Shown: positions 1-16,753 of the stretch, piece by piece | Numbering within the stretch: the stretch's first letter is position 1 | Layout: each line of letters begins with the position of its first letter | Source: Chromohalobacter moromii | GTDB taxonomy: Bacteria > Pseudomonadota > Gammaproteobacteria > Pseudomonadales > Halomonadaceae | Direction: 5' to 3' | NCBI RefSeq assembly: GCF_023091865.1 | Contig: NZ_JAHXDI010000001.1 | Coordinates: forward strand, 124,001 to 188,000 | Length of the DNA: 64,000 nt | Notes under the pieces: generated by a model | Told to the model about the DNA's origin: nothing | Database searches by the model: none | What the model saw: only the letters and a program-made list of their open reading frames with translations | Translations under genes and position numbers: made by a program

Positions 1-3700
<3,700 letters not shown>

Positions 3701-3743
3701 ATCTCGAGCTTCGGGTGTCGGGCAGGACAGAGACATCATCCTG

Positions 3744-3848
3744 CCCGCAGCCCGCAGCCCGCAGCCCGCAGCCCGCAGCCCGCAGCCCGCAGCCCGTAGC
3801 CCGTAGCCCGTAGCCCGTAGCCCGTAGCCCGTAGCCCGTAGCCCGTAG
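3744..3848. repeat. Heptamer tandem array, 7x CCCGCAG then 8x CCCGTAG
   Basis: Fifteen perfect 7-base units without interruption: seven CCCGCAG (3744-3792) followed by eight CCCGTAG (3793-3848). The array lies between gltD and pyrG, starts inside the right arm of a hairpin (3720-3746), and ends about 95 bases before the pyrG start. The block-wise change from C to T at one unit position suggests expansion of two variants by slippage or unequal crossing-over. A related array lies at 57775-57809. Translated frames across it give Leu-Arg-Ala-Thr-Gly-Tyr-Gly repeats that should not be annotated as protein. Confidence 0.95.
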
Positions 3849-6461
<2,613 letters not shown>

Positions 6462-6574
6462 GACGCCGACGAATGCAATAGTCGAGTACACGACGAGCGG
6501 AGCCGCCCGTAGCGGTCAACATGATCGCTACCCTCTCGATATGTTGAAACGACCCATCGTTAACACGAGGATGA

Positions 6575-7876
<1,302 letters not shown>

Positions 7877-7921
7877 CGCCGGACGCAAAGCGTACTTCTA
7901 CTATGACATCTAAGTTGTAGT

Positions 7922-7957
7922 ACCCACGGCGGCCTTCAGGGCCGCCGTGGGTGTTTT
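7922..7957 (+). terminator. Rho-independent terminator of eno
   Basis: Perfect 13-bp stem ACCCACGGCGGCC / GGCCGCCGTGGGT with a 5-base loop (TTCAG), followed by GTTTT. It lies 45 bases after the enolase stop codon. Confidence 0.9.
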
Positions 7958-7981
7958 GGAGTAAGCATTATCGTCATTTTT

Positions 7982-7999
7982 TGTAAGAGAATTCCTACA
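7982..7999 (+). promoter_or_regulatory. GacA/UvrY-type upstream activating sequence (candidate)
   Basis: TGTAAGAGAATTCCTACA matches the GacA-box consensus TGTAAG-N6-CTTACA with one mismatch in the right half. It is the core of a larger perfect dyad, CATTTTTTGTA (7975-7985) and TACAAAAAATG (7996-8006). It lies about 100-130 bases upstream of the predicted start of the GGA-rich RNA at 8100-8340, a spacing compatible with GacA-controlled rsm/csr small RNA promoters. Its position between the eno terminator and the RNA supports regulation of that RNA. Confidence 0.7.
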
Positions 8000-8019
8000 A
8001 AAAATGCCGTCCATCGGCG

Positions 8020-8060
8020 ATAAACAAGGGCAATAGGTGCGATAAACATTCCTTGTTTAT
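8020..8060. repeat. Inverted repeat in the sRNA promoter region
   Basis: ATAAACAAGG (8020-8029) and its exact reverse complement CCTTGTTTAT (8051-8060), separated by 21 bases; GCGATAAACA also occurs twice as a direct repeat. The stretch is far more AT-rich than its surroundings and sits between the GacA-like box and the probable promoter of the GGA-rich RNA. It may be a second regulator or nucleoid-protein site; this is inference. Confidence 0.45.
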
Positions 8061-8099
8061 TGTATGTCATTGTTTTTTTAGGCTTTTTTATGTTCTGCC

Positions 8100-8340
8100 T
8101 GGCGCTCTTGGGTAAGCGTCAGGGGATGGGACCCGGTTGAGGCACGTCACGGCTTCCGCAACAATGCTCCTGCACAGGATGAGCAAAGGCATTGCTTACC
8201 TGGAGGCAGATTGGGATGCAGCAAGGTGCGCCTGTCGTGGAGGGAGCCCATGGCAGGCATGGAGCGCACCTCGGGAGTCGAGCGGAGGGAGCCGCTCAGG
8301 GATGAATGGGATGCAGCGGCCTTCGGGCCGCTTTTTTTTG
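8100..8340 (+). ncRNA. rsmZ: RsmZ/CsrB-like CsrA-sequestering small RNA (candidate)
   Basis: No gene fits this stretch, but it has the layout of a Csr/Rsm regulatory RNA that titrates CsrA. I count 13 GGA motifs between 8124 and 8311, several in hairpin loops. AGCGG-AGGGAG-CCGCT (8281-8296) has a 5-bp stem with AGGGAG as loop. TGCTC...GAGCA (8165-8185) exposes CAGGAT. GGTGCGC/GCGCACC (8225-8270) encloses three GGA motifs. The RNA ends in a UUCG-loop terminator with eight T. The candidate -10 is TATGTT at 8089, so the 5' end near 8100 is approximate. It lies next to fdxA-mutS, the position I recall for rsmZ in Pseudomonas (between rpoS and fdxA), and csrA is 10 kb downstream. Confidence 0.75.
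8316..8340 (+). terminator. Rho-independent terminator of the GGA-rich sRNA
   Basis: GCGGCC-TTCG-GGCCGC stem-loop (8316-8331) with a UUCG tetraloop, followed by eight T (8332-8339). The T-run fixes the transcript to the plus strand, convergent with fdxA. Confidence 0.92.
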
Positions 8341-8426
8341 TCTTGCCGTTGCCTATCGATCCAAAAAAGCCGGCCTTGTCGAAAGGCCGGCGTTGCGTGG
8401 CGCGCCGAGGACGTTGGCAACCAGCG

Positions 8427-8750
8427 TCAGCGTTCGAGGTATTGCAGCTTGTCGGCGCTGCCATCCCACTGCTCCGCTTCCGGGAGAGGGTCCTTCTTCT
8501 CGCTGATGTTGGGCCAAACTTCGGAAAGCTCGGCATTCAGCTCGGTGAATTCCTTCTGACCCTCCGGAAGTTCATCCTCCGAATATATCGCTTCGGCCGG
8601 ACACTCGGGCTCGCACAATGCGCAGTCGATACACTCGTCGGGGTGAATCACCAGGAAGTTGGGCCCTTCGTAGAAGCAGTCCACGGGACAGACTTCGACG
8701 CAGTCGGTGTATTTGCAGCGAATGCAGTTTTCGGTGACGACGAATGTCAT
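8427..8750 (-). CDS. fdxA: 7Fe ferredoxin (3Fe-4S/4Fe-4S), FdxA type
   Basis: Small acidic cytoplasmic electron carrier, 107 residues, the usual length of the Azotobacter FdI-type family. Seen: N-terminal cysteines in [17 protein letters not shown] (residues 9-25) and a second cluster [12 protein letters not shown] (residues 40-51), the ligand set for one 3Fe-4S and one 4Fe-4S centre, then an acidic C-terminal tail. The start at 8750 is preceded by AGGAG with normal spacing; an upstream in-frame Met at 8846 would add 32 non-conserved residues and is rejected. It converges on the sRNA terminator and is divergent from nothing immediate; mutS lies upstream in the same orientation. Confidence 0.95.
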   Translation of the reverse strand: MTFVVTENCIRCKYTDCVEVCPVDCFYEGPNFLVIHPDECIDCALCEPECPAEAIYSEDELPEGQKEFTELNAELSEVWPNISEKKDPLPEAEQWDGSADKLQYLER

Positions 8751-8923
8751 GAGGATCTCCTGAATCTCGGTCGCGGCAGCGCCCCAGAGTGACAGTAAGG
8801 TTATAAACGGGCGGCGATTTATAATGGCATATTCTAATGGCGCCACATTTTAGTCGCGCCCCTGGCGCGTGGGCAAGCGGAGGCCATAAACGTTTTGGAA
8901 TGGCCTCATAGCCAAACGCACCT

Positions 8924-11503
8924 TCAGCATTGTTCACGCCACTCATAGAGCAAGGCCATGGCCTGGCGTGGGGAAAGGTCATCAAGGTCGAGCTTTTCCA
9001 GCACCTCGATGACCGGATGCGGTGCACTGGCGAAAAGGTCTGCTTGTTGTGGTTTAGGCGCGTCGCCCTCGTGCATCCCGCCACGAGTGCTGGCCTGATG
9101 GACTTCCTGTTGTTCCAGGGTGGCGAGCTTCTCGCGTGCCCGTGCCACTACGCGTGGCGGCACCCCCGCGAGCTGCGCGACCTGTAGGCCGTAGCTTTGG
9201 CTTGCGGGCCCTTCCTCGACACGGTGCATGAAGACGATGCCGTCCTGATGCTCGGCGGCCGTCAGATGCACGTTGGCCACGCCGTCGTAGGGTTCCGTCA
9301 GGGCGGTCATCTCGAAGTAATGCGTGGCAAAGAGCGTGAACGCGCGTCGCTCGACCAGGTGTTCGGCGCTGGCCCAGGCCAGCGAGAGGCCGTCGAAGGT
9401 GCTGGTGCCGCGACCGATCTCGTCCATCAGTACCAGGCTGTGTTCGGTGGCGTTATGCAGAATGGTCGCGGTTTCGGTCATCTCCACCATGAAGGTCGAG
9501 CGGCCGCCGGCCAGATCGTCACTGGAGCCGATACGCGTGAAGATGCGATCCACGGGGCCGATTTCGGCATCGTCGGCGGGTACGCAACTGCCCGTATGCG
9601 CGAGCAGCGCGATCAAGGCCGCCTGGCGCATGTAGGTAGATTTCCCGCCCATGTTGGGCCCGGTGATGACCAGCAGGCGCCGCGTTTCGTCGAGCATCAG
9701 ATCGTTGGGCACGAACGGGTGATCGCTGACGTGCTCGACCACGGGATGGCGTCCGCCACGAATGCGCAGGCCGGGCTGATCGCTCAGGCGGGGGCGTACG
9801 AAATCCAGCGCCAGGGCGCGTTCGGCGAAACATGCCAGCACGTCGAGGGTCGCCAAGGCGCGCGCCGTGCCTTGGAGTGCTTGCAGATCGACGTTGAGCG
9901 TTTCCAGCAATCCATCATATAGCAGCTTTTCGCGCGCCAGCGCACGGGACTTGGCCGAGAGCGCCTTGTCCTCGAACTCCTTGAGTTCGGGGATGATGAA
10001 GCGTTCGGCATTTTTCAGCGTCTGGCGACGAATATACTCGGCCGGGGCCTCGCGGGCCTGAGCGCGCGGAATCTCGATGAAGTAACCGTGGACGCGGTTA
10101 TAGCCGACCTTGAGGCTGGCCAGGCCAGTACGCTCGCGCTCGCGCGTCTCGAGCTCCACCAGGTAGTCGCCGGCATGCTCGGCCAAGCCACGGTATTCGT
10201 CGAGTTCCTCGTCGAAACCTGTGGCGATTACGCCGCCGTCGCGGATCACCACGGGCGGGTTGTCCATCAGGGCACGGGTCAGCGTCTCGGCCAGTTCGGG
10301 ATACGGCCGGATATGACGCTTGAGCTCGTCGATGGCGGTGCCGTCGCCGAGCTCAGCGAGATCGCGCTCCAGCGCAGGTAGGGTATTGAGTGCATCGCGC
10401 AGGCGTGCCAGGTCACGTGGGCGAGCGCTGTAGAGAGCCACTCGAGCGAGGATGCGCTCGATGTCACCGATCGCCTTGAGCGGCTCGCGCAGGGCCGTAT
10501 AACGGTCGTCGTCGATGAGACTCTGCACTGCTGCCTGACGCGCCTGGACCTGGGCGGTATCGCGCAGTGGCCGGTTGAGCCAGCGCTTCAACTGACGCGA
10601 GCCCATGGCCGTGGCGGTGGTGTCCAACACGCTGGCCAGCGTGTTCTCGAAGCCACCGCCGAGGTTGATGTCGATCTCGAGATTGCGACGACTGGCGGCA
10701 TCGATCACCACCGCCTCGTCGCGAGTCTCCACGGCGATCCCGGTGACGTGGGGAAGGCGCGAGCGTTGGGTGTCGCGGGCGTAGTCGATGAGCACGCCGG
10801 CGGCGGTCAGCGCGGTGGTGAGATGCGCGCAGCCGAAGCCGCGCAAGTCGGCGACGCCGAATTGATCGCACAGCAAGCGCTGAGCACTCTCTAGATCGAA
10901 CAGCCAGTCGCCCTGGCGGCGAAAGCCGGGACGTTCGACGAGAGCAGGTGGCAACGAGAGACTCTCCGCGGCGAGCAACTCGGCGGGGTCGAGGCGCTGG
11001 ATCTCGGACAGCAGATCGCTTTCACCGTCCACCTCGAGCACGCTGAAGTGGCCGCTTGAAAGCTCTAGCCAGGCCATGCCCCAGCGTTCGCCGTGAGGAT
11101 GCACGGCAAGCACGAGATTGTCGCGACGCGCGTCGAGCAAGGCTTCGTCGTGCAGGGTGCCGGGCGTGACGATGCGCACGACCTGGCGGTCCACGGGGCC
11201 CTTGGCCGTGCTGGGGTCGCTCATCTGCTCGCAGATGGCCACCGATTCTCCGGACTTGACCAGCCGCGCCAAGTAACCCTCGGCGCTATGATAGGGCACA
11301 CCGGCCATGGGAATCGGCTTGCCCGCCGATTGGCCGCGTTGGGTCAGAGTGATGTCGAGCAATTTTGCGGCGCGTTTGGCGTCGTCATAAAACAGCTCGT
11401 AGAAATCGCCCATGCGATAGAAGAGCAGCACCTCGGGATGCTCGCGCTTGATCTTCAGGTACTGGACCATCATCGGGGTATGCTGGGCAGAGGCCTGGCT
11501 CAT
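8924..11503 (-). CDS. mutS: DNA mismatch repair protein MutS
   Basis: Recognises base mismatches and small loops and recruits MutL. 859 residues. Seen: the N-terminal mismatch-binding domain with the Phe-X-Glu motif in GDFYELF near residue 34; core/lever domains in the middle; and the C-terminal ABC-type ATPase with Walker [10 protein letters not shown] near 615, [12 protein letters not shown] (Walker B/signature) near 690 and ATHYFEMT near 725. The frame is open 25 codons further upstream, but the family start MSQAS... at 11503 is preferred. Neighbours fdxA, pncC, recA and recX reproduce the order I recall from pseudomonads. Confidence 0.97.
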   Translation of the reverse strand: MSQASAQHTPMMVQYLKIKREHPEVLLFYRMGDFYELFYDDAKRAAKLLDITLTQRGQSAGKPIPMAGVPYHSAEGYLARLVKSGESVAICEQMSDPSTAKGPVDRQVVRIVTPGTLHDEALLDARRDNLVLAVHPHGERWGMAWLELSSGHFSVLEVDGESDLLSEIQRLDPAELLAAESLSLPPALVERPGFRRQGDWLFDLESAQRLLCDQFGVADLRGFGCAHLTTALTAAGVLIDYARDTQRSRLPHVTGIAVETRDEAVVIDAASRRNLEIDINLGGGFENTLASVLDTTATAMGSRQLKRWLNRPLRDTAQVQARQAAVQSLIDDDRYTALREPLKAIGDIERILARVALYSARPRDLARLRDALNTLPALERDLAELGDGTAIDELKRHIRPYPELAETLTRALMDNPPVVIRDGGVIATGFDEELDEYRGLAEHAGDYLVELETRERERTGLASLKVGYNRVHGYFIEIPRAQAREAPAEYIRRQTLKNAERFIIPELKEFEDKALSAKSRALAREKLLYDGLLETLNVDLQALQGTARALATLDVLACFAERALALDFVRPRLSDQPGLRIRGGRHPVVEHVSDHPFVPNDLMLDETRRLLVITGPNMGGKSTYMRQAALIALLAHTGSCVPADDAEIGPVDRIFTRIGSSDDLAGGRSTFMVEMTETATILHNATEHSLVLMDEIGRGTSTFDGLSLAWASAEHLVERRAFTLFATHYFEMTALTEPYDGVANVHLTAAEHQDGIVFMHRVEEGPASQSYGLQVAQLAGVPPRVVARAREKLATLEQQEVHQASTRGGMHEGDAPKPQQADLFASAPHPVIEVLEKLDLDDLSPRQAMALLYEWREQC

Positions 11504-11662
11504 GCGAATCCTTGTCGTGCCGGTGGCTGATGTTGCCAAATGTGGGATCAGGCGACGCGGCGCTGGATGAGCCTGCAAACGTTCGCCAAAGCCTCTATTC
11601 TACGCATTCGGGTGGGCGGCGTCAGTGGCACGTCGCTTGAGATGGCAACCGGGAGGCACGAC

Positions 11663-12187
11663 ATGGCGGTGACGCTGACAACATGGCAGGCCTATTCGCT
11701 CGAGGCATTGGCCGAGCGCCTGGGGCGTGCCTGTCTCGCGGCGAATGCCAGCGTGACGGCGGCGGAGTCCTGCACCGGTGGCGGCGTGGCTAGCGCCATT
11801 ACCGACATCGCGGGCAGTTCCGCATATTTCGAGACCGGCTACGTGACCTATGCCAATAGTGCCAAGCAGCGCCTCCTTGGGGTGCGTGACGTGACCCTTG
11901 CCGAGCACGGAGCGGTCAGTGCCGAAACCGTGAACGAGATGGTGGCGGGTGCGTGTCGCGACAGTGGTGCCACGCTGGGCGTGGCGATCAGCGGGGTCGC
12001 GGGCCCGGGTGGCGGCAGCGCTGCCAAACCCGTGGGCACGGTCTGGTTCGCCTGGGGCGACGCGCGAGCGCAAGAGAGCGAGTGTCACCATCTACCGGGT
12101 GCACGTGACGTCGTGCGTGGCCAAGCGGTACGCGTGGCGCTGATCGGCTTGATCGACAGGCTTGAGGAAATGGTATCGCCAGCGTGA
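11663..12187 (+). CDS. pncC: Nicotinamide-nucleotide amidohydrolase (CinA C-terminal domain family)
   Basis: Deamidates NMN to nicotinate mononucleotide in the pyridine nucleotide cycle. 174 residues, matching the stand-alone PncC form without the N-terminal CinA domain. Seen: TAAESCTGGGVAS near residue 34, the conserved GVAISGVAGPGGGSAAKPVGTV-like block near 110-130 (key residues Gly-Pro-Gly-Gly), and the terminal helix. The start at 11663 has GGGAGG 6 bases upstream; the frame continues 41 codons upstream without a better site. It is divergent from mutS and just upstream of recA, as in many gammaproteobacteria. Confidence 0.93.
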   Translation: MAVTLTTWQAYSLEALAERLGRACLAANASVTAAESCTGGGVASAITDIAGSSAYFETGYVTYANSAKQRLLGVRDVTLAEHGAVSAETVNEMVAGACRDSGATLGVAISGVAGPGGGSAAKPVGTVWFAWGDARAQESECHHLPGARDVVRGQAVRVALIGLIDRLEEMVSPA

Positions 12188-12237
12188 TATCGGGTAGAAA
12201 ACAGAGGTAGGCGGCGAAGAATTTTTTCGTCATACTA

Positions 12238-12253
12238 CTGTCTAGTCATACAG
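12238..12253 (+). promoter_or_regulatory. LexA (SOS) box upstream of recA
   Basis: CTGTCTAGTCATACAG is a perfect CTGT-N8-ACAG LexA operator, flanked by TA on the left. It lies 72 bases before the recA start codon, in the promoter region, and predicts SOS induction of recA (and of recX, 2 bases downstream of recA). Confidence 0.93.
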
Positions 12254-12325
12254 TGTTTTGCGGTCGGCGATGACATGCGTCAGCGCCGCCGTGCGAGCTT
12301 CGACGTCCTTCGATAGGAGACCTTC

Positions 12326-13402
12326 ATGGCACAGGACGACAACCGTTCCAAGGCGCTCAACGCAGCGCTTTCCCAGATCGAGCGCCAGTTCGGCAAGGGC
12401 GCCGTGATGCGTCTTGGCGATACGCCGCGCGTAGCGACGCCGGCGATATCCACCGGGTCGCTGGGGCTGGATATCGCGCTTGGCGTGGGCGGCTTGCCGC
12501 TGGGTCGCGTGGTCGAGATCTTCGGCCCCGAATCTTCGGGCAAGACCACGATGACGCTATCGGTGATTGCCCAGGCGCAGAAACAAGGCAAGACCTGTGC
12601 GTTCATCGATGCCGAGCATGCCTTGGATCCGACGTACGCCGAAAAGCTGGGCATCAATCTCGACGATCTGCTGGTCTCGCAGCCGGATACCGGTGAGCAG
12701 GCGCTGGAAATCTGCGACATGCTGGTACGTTCCGGCGGTGTCGATGTGATTGTCGTCGACTCTGTGGCGGCCCTCACGCCGCGTGCCGAGATCGAAGGCG
12801 AAATGGGCGATTCTCACGTCGGGCTGCAGGCCAGGTTGATGTCGCAGGCACTGCGCAAGGTGACCGGCAACATCAAGAATGCCAACTGCATGGTGATGTT
12901 CGTCAATCAGATCCGCATGAAGATCGGCGTGATGTTCGGGAGTCCCGAGACCACGACCGGCGGTAATGCGCTGAAGTTCTATTCCAGTGTGCGCCTGGAT
13001 ATCCGCCGGACTGGCTCGGTGAAGCAGGGCGACGAGGTGACCGGCAACGAAACCCGCGTCAAGGTCGTCAAGAACAAGGTGGCGCCGCCGTTCCGCCAGG
13101 CCGAGTTCCAGATCCTCTATGGCAAGGGTATCTACCATGCCGGCGAAGTCATCGATCTCGGGGTACAGCAAGGCTTGGTCGACAAGGCGGGGGCCTGGTA
13201 CAGCTATCAGGGCAGCAAGATCGGCCAAGGCAAGGCCAACGCCGCGCAGTTCCTTGAAGACAACCCGGCGATCATGGACGAAATCGAAGGCGAAATTCGC
13301 GCACGATTGCTGTCCGCGCCCAAGGCGGAGGACGACAAGCTGGAGGAAGGCGCGAGCGAAGATAAGGCCGCTGCGACCCAAGACGACGATAACCTGCTGT
13401 AA
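12326..13402 (+). CDS. recA: Recombinase RecA
   Basis: DNA strand-exchange ATPase and LexA co-protease. 358 residues. Seen: Walker [10 protein letters not shown] near residues 72-80, the conserved [21 protein letters not shown] region near 150-170, the L2 loop [22 protein letters not shown] near 192-213 (key residues Asn-Gln and Gly-Gly), and an acidic C-terminal tail. AGGAG is seen before the ATG. A perfect LexA box lies in the promoter. recX follows after 2 bases, so the pair is transcriptionally and probably translationally coupled. Confidence 0.99.
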   Translation: MAQDDNRSKALNAALSQIERQFGKGAVMRLGDTPRVATPAISTGSLGLDIALGVGGLPLGRVVEIFGPESSGKTTMTLSVIAQAQKQGKTCAFIDAEHALDPTYAEKLGINLDDLLVSQPDTGEQALEICDMLVRSGGVDVIVVDSVAALTPRAEIEGEMGDSHVGLQARLMSQALRKVTGNIKNANCMVMFVNQIRMKIGVMFGSPETTTGGNALKFYSSVRLDIRRTGSVKQGDEVTGNETRVKVVKNKVAPPFRQAEFQILYGKGIYHAGEVIDLGVQQGLVDKAGAWYSYQGSKIGQGKANAAQFLEDNPAIMDEIEGEIRARLLSAPKAEDDKLEEGASEDKAAATQDDDNLL

Positions 13403-13404
13403 TC

Positions 13405-13863
13405 ATGGATAAGCAAGAGACGACACCTCGCGACGATGCCATTCGTTTGTTGGCACGTCGCGATTACTCGCGGGCTGAGCTGGTGTCGCGGCTGACGACG
13501 CGTGGGCATGAGCGTGCCGATATCGCGCTGGCGCTGGATGGTCTGGCCGAGGAAGGCTTGCAGTCCGACGCGCGGTTCGCCGAGCAGTTCGTGCGTTCGC
13601 GTCTGTCTCGTGGCCAAGGGGAAATGAAGATTCGCGCCGAGTTGAGTTCGCGCGGTGTTACCGACGAGATGGCGTACGAGGCACTCGAAAGCGAGGCCCC
13701 CGATTGGCATCGTCTGGCGTGTGAGGCATTGTCCAAGCGCTTCGACTCACCCGGCCGCGAGCCGCGAGAACGCGCCAAGCGCGAGCGGTTTTTGGCCTCG
13801 CGCGGGTTCGATTTCGATCAAGTGCGTCATGCCATGGCGCATGCCTGGGAGAGTTCTCGTTAG
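13405..13863 (+). CDS. recX: Regulatory protein RecX
   Basis: Inhibitor of RecA filament extension. 152 residues, typical of the family. Seen: three-helix tandem repeats with the N-terminal LLARRDYSRAEL motif near residue 13, the central DARFAEQFVRSRL near 49 and the C-terminal KRERFLASRGFDFDQVRHA near 126. It starts 2 bases after the recA stop, so it shares the SOS-regulated transcript. Confidence 0.94.
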   Translation: MDKQETTPRDDAIRLLARRDYSRAELVSRLTTRGHERADIALALDGLAEEGLQSDARFAEQFVRSRLSRGQGEMKIRAELSSRGVTDEMAYEALESEAPDWHRLACEALSKRFDSPGREPRERAKRERFLASRGFDFDQVRHAMAHAWESSR

Positions 13864-13931
13864 AACCGCACGTGATGTGCGCCCCTTCCTCTGGGTGTTC
13901 AGGCACCTCTTTAGTCCCCCGCCGAACGCGT

Positions 13932-13937
13932 TATACT
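13932..13937 (+). promoter_or_regulatory. Possible -10 element of alaS promoter
   Basis: TATACT at 13932-13937 in the 204-base gap between recX and alaS, with only a weak -35 candidate (CTTTAG) 17 bases upstream. Suggestive only. Confidence 0.35.
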
Positions 13938-14067
13938 AGTGCGCCTTGCGATGGTTCGGGGCGACTCTTTTTCCGTCATTCGCCGACTTTCGCGTTTCTC
14001 GCCCACCGCTTGTCCGGTCGGGCCGCGCGTGCCCGCAGCGCCTAACGCACACCGCCACGGAATTTCT

Positions 14068-16674
14068 ATGAAAAGCGCAGACATCAGACAAGCCTTTCTG
14101 ACGTTCTTCGAGGAGCACGGCCATACCATCGTGCCGTCGAGTTCGCTCGTGCCCGGCAACGACCCGACGTTGCTGTTCACCAATGCCGGCATGGTGCCAT
14201 TCAAGGACGTCTTTCTGGGACGCGATCCGCGCCCCTACGTACGTGCCACTTCCCCGCAGCGTTGCGTGCGTGCCGGGGGCAAGCACAACGATCTGGATAA
14301 CGTCGGCTATACCGCGCGCCACCATACGTTCTTCGAGATGCTGGGTAACTTCAGCTTCGGAGATTACTTCAAGCGCGATGCCATTCGCTTTGCCTGGACG
14401 TTTCTGACCGAACGGCTGGGGCTGCCCGCCGACAAGCTGTGGGTCACCGTGCACGTCAGCGACGACGAAGCTGAACGTATCTGGAAGGATGAAATCGGCA
14501 TCGATCCGGCGCGCTTCTCCAAGCTCGACGAGGACAACTTCTGGCAGATGGGCGATACCGGCCCCTGTGGTCCGTCCTCGGAGATCTTCTACGATCATGG
14601 GCCCGAGGTCGCGGGCGGTCCCCCGGGGAGCCCCGACGAGGACGGCGATCGCTACATCGAGATCTGGAATCTGGTGTTCATGCAGTTCGATCGTGACAGT
14701 GGTGGGACGCTGAATCCGCTGCCCAAGCCTTCCATCGATACCGGCATGGGCCTGGAGCGCGTCGCGGCTGTCATGCAGGGCGTGCATTCCAATTACGAGA
14801 TCGACCTGTTCCGGAATCTGCTCGATGCCGCGGCACAAGCGACGGGCTATGCGGACACCAGCGCGCCATCACTGCGCGTGATCGCCGATCATATCCGTTC
14901 CTGCGCTTTCTTGATCACCGACGACGTATTGCCGTCCAACGAAGGGCGCGGTTACGTGTTGCGGCGTATCATTCGCCGCGCCATTCGCCACGGCCACAAG
15001 CTGGGAACGCGTGAGCCGTTCTTTCATAAGCTGGTGGCAGCGCTGGATGCCGAAATGGGCGACGCCTACCCGGAACTGCGCAAGACTCGCACCCAGATCG
15101 AGAAGGTACTGCTCAAGGAAGAAGAGCAGTTCGCGCGCACGCTGGATCATGGCATGGGGCTGCTGACGGAAGCGTTGAATACGCTCGAAGGCGACGTGCT
15201 GCCGGGCGAGACCGTCTTCAAGCTCTATGATACCTACGGTTTTCCGTTCGATTTGACGGCGGATGTCTGCCGTGAGCGTGGCGTGACGCCGGACGAGGTC
15301 GGCTTTCAGCGTGAACTCGAGGCGCAACGCGAGCGTGCCCGTGCGGCCAGCCAGTTCGGCGCCGACTATACGGCGGCGCTCGACCTGGAGGGCGAGACGG
15401 CCTTCACCGGCTATGATCGCCTGGAAGATGAAGCGCGTGTCACCGCCCTGGTGGATCGCGAAGGCAACGCGCTGGCGGCACTCGAGGCCGGTCAGCGGGG
15501 CGTCGTGGTGCTGGATCGTACGCCGTTCTATGGCGAATCGGGCGGGCAGGCCGGCGACACCGGTTACTTGAACGCCAACGGCATGCGTTTCCAGGTGACC
15601 GATACCCAGAAGCAAGGCGGTCATCATCTGCATCATGGCGTGCTCGTCGAGGGCCGGCTCGCCGTTGGTGATAGTGTTACGCCACAGGTCGATGCCAGCT
15701 TGCGCACGGCGACCATGCGTAACCATTCGGCGACGCACCTCTTGCACGAGGCACTCAAACAAGTATTGGGCGAGCACGTACAGCAGAAGGGCTCGTTGGT
15801 GACGGCGGAGCGTCTGCGCTTCGACTTCAGTCACTTCGAGGCGATGACACCGGCGCAGCTCGACGAGGTCGAGCGCATCGTCAATGCGCAGATCCTGGCC
15901 AACGCCGACACGCGCACCGAGCAAATGACGCTCGACGAGGCCAAGGCGAAAGGCGCCGCAGCGCTCTTTGAGGCCAAGTACGCCGATAACGTGCGTGTGC
16001 TGACCATTGGCGCCGATGACTTCTCCATCGAGCTGTGTGGTGGCACGCACGTGGCGCGTAGCGGCGATATCGGCTGCTTCCACATTCTCAGCGAGACGGG
16101 GGTCGCCGCGGGCGTGCGACGCGTCGAGGCCGTTACCGGTGAAGGTGCCCTGACGTATTTCCGCGATCAGGAAGCCAAGGTCACGCGTGTCGCCGAGCAG
16201 CTCAAAGCCAAACCCGAGCAGGTGGAGTCACGTCTCGAAGCGACGCTCGAGCGCAACCGCAGCCTGGAAAAAGAGCTCGAGCGGCTCAAGGCCAAGTTGG
16301 CGAGTGCCGCGAGTGGCGACATGCTGGCCGAGGTGCGCGAGGTGGCGGGTGTTAAATTGCTCGCCAAGCAGGTCGAAGGCATCGGTGGCAAGGAGCTGCG
16401 CGGCCTGCTCGATCAGCTCAAGAACAAGCTGGGCTCGGGGATCATCGTGCTGGGCGTGGCCGGCGACGAAAAAGTCAGCCTGATCGCCGGGGTGACCGAT
16501 GATCTAACCGCTCGCCTCAAAGCCGGCGATCTGGTCAAGCATGTCGCCGAACAGGTCGGCGGCAAAGGCGGTGGCCGGGCCGACATGGCGCAGGCAGGAG
16601 GATCGCGGCCGCAGGCGTTGCCTGATGCCTTGGCGAGTGTGCCGAGTTGGGTCGAGGCTCGGCTCGGCGAGTGA
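14068..16674 (+). CDS. alaS: Alanyl-tRNA synthetase
   Basis: Class II synthetase charging tRNA-Ala. 868 residues. Seen: the N-terminal catalytic core ([48 protein letters not shown] motif 2 near 80-100), the editing domain with zinc-binding [11 protein letters not shown] near 555 and CGGTH near 658, then a coiled-coil and the C-terminal C-Ala domain ([15 protein letters not shown] near 830). The start at 14068 is set by the conserved N-terminus; the open frame extends 43 codons upstream into intergenic sequence. The Shine-Dalgarno is weak (ACGGA). Confidence 0.97.
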   Translation: MKSADIRQAFLTFFEEHGHTIVPSSSLVPGNDPTLLFTNAGMVPFKDVFLGRDPRPYVRATSPQRCVRAGGKHNDLDNVGYTARHHTFFEMLGNFSFGDYFKRDAIRFAWTFLTERLGLPADKLWVTVHVSDDEAERIWKDEIGIDPARFSKLDEDNFWQMGDTGPCGPSSEIFYDHGPEVAGGPPGSPDEDGDRYIEIWNLVFMQFDRDSGGTLNPLPKPSIDTGMGLERVAAVMQGVHSNYEIDLFRNLLDAAAQATGYADTSAPSLRVIADHIRSCAFLITDDVLPSNEGRGYVLRRIIRRAIRHGHKLGTREPFFHKLVAALDAEMGDAYPELRKTRTQIEKVLLKEEEQFARTLDHGMGLLTEALNTLEGDVLPGETVFKLYDTYGFPFDLTADVCRERGVTPDEVGFQRELEAQRERARAASQFGADYTAALDLEGETAFTGYDRLEDEARVTALVDREGNALAALEAGQRGVVVLDRTPFYGESGGQAGDTGYLNANGMRFQVTDTQKQGGHHLHHGVLVEGRLAVGDSVTPQVDASLRTATMRNHSATHLLHEALKQVLGEHVQQKGSLVTAERLRFDFSHFEAMTPAQLDEVERIVNAQILANADTRTEQMTLDEAKAKGAAALFEAKYADNVRVLTIGADDFSIELCGGTHVARSGDIGCFHILSETGVAAGVRRVEAVTGEGALTYFRDQEAKVTRVAEQLKAKPEQVESRLEATLERNRSLEKELERLKAKLASAASGDMLAEVREVAGVKLLAKQVEGIGGKELRGLLDQLKNKLGSGIIVLGVAGDEKVSLIAGVTDDLTARLKAGDLVKHVAEQVGGKGGGRADMAQAGGSRPQALPDALASVPSWVEARLGE

Positions 16675-16680
16675 GATCGT

Positions 16681-16716
16681 GAAAAGGGTCGTGCGCATGG
16701 CGCCGGCCCTTTTCTT
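16681..16716 (+). terminator. Probable terminator of alaS
   Basis: GAAAAGGG and CCCTTTTC arms around an inner GCGC-ATG-GCGC hairpin, followed by a T-rich stretch (CTTTTCTTCATT), immediately after the alaS stop. Confidence 0.5.
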
Positions 16717-16753
16717 CATTCATGCTTGGGAAAACCACCACGGATAGGCAGCT

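Noticed and set aside
3744-3848. Possible CRISPR array
   Set aside because: Units are 7 bases and directly adjacent with no spacers, and no cas genes are nearby.
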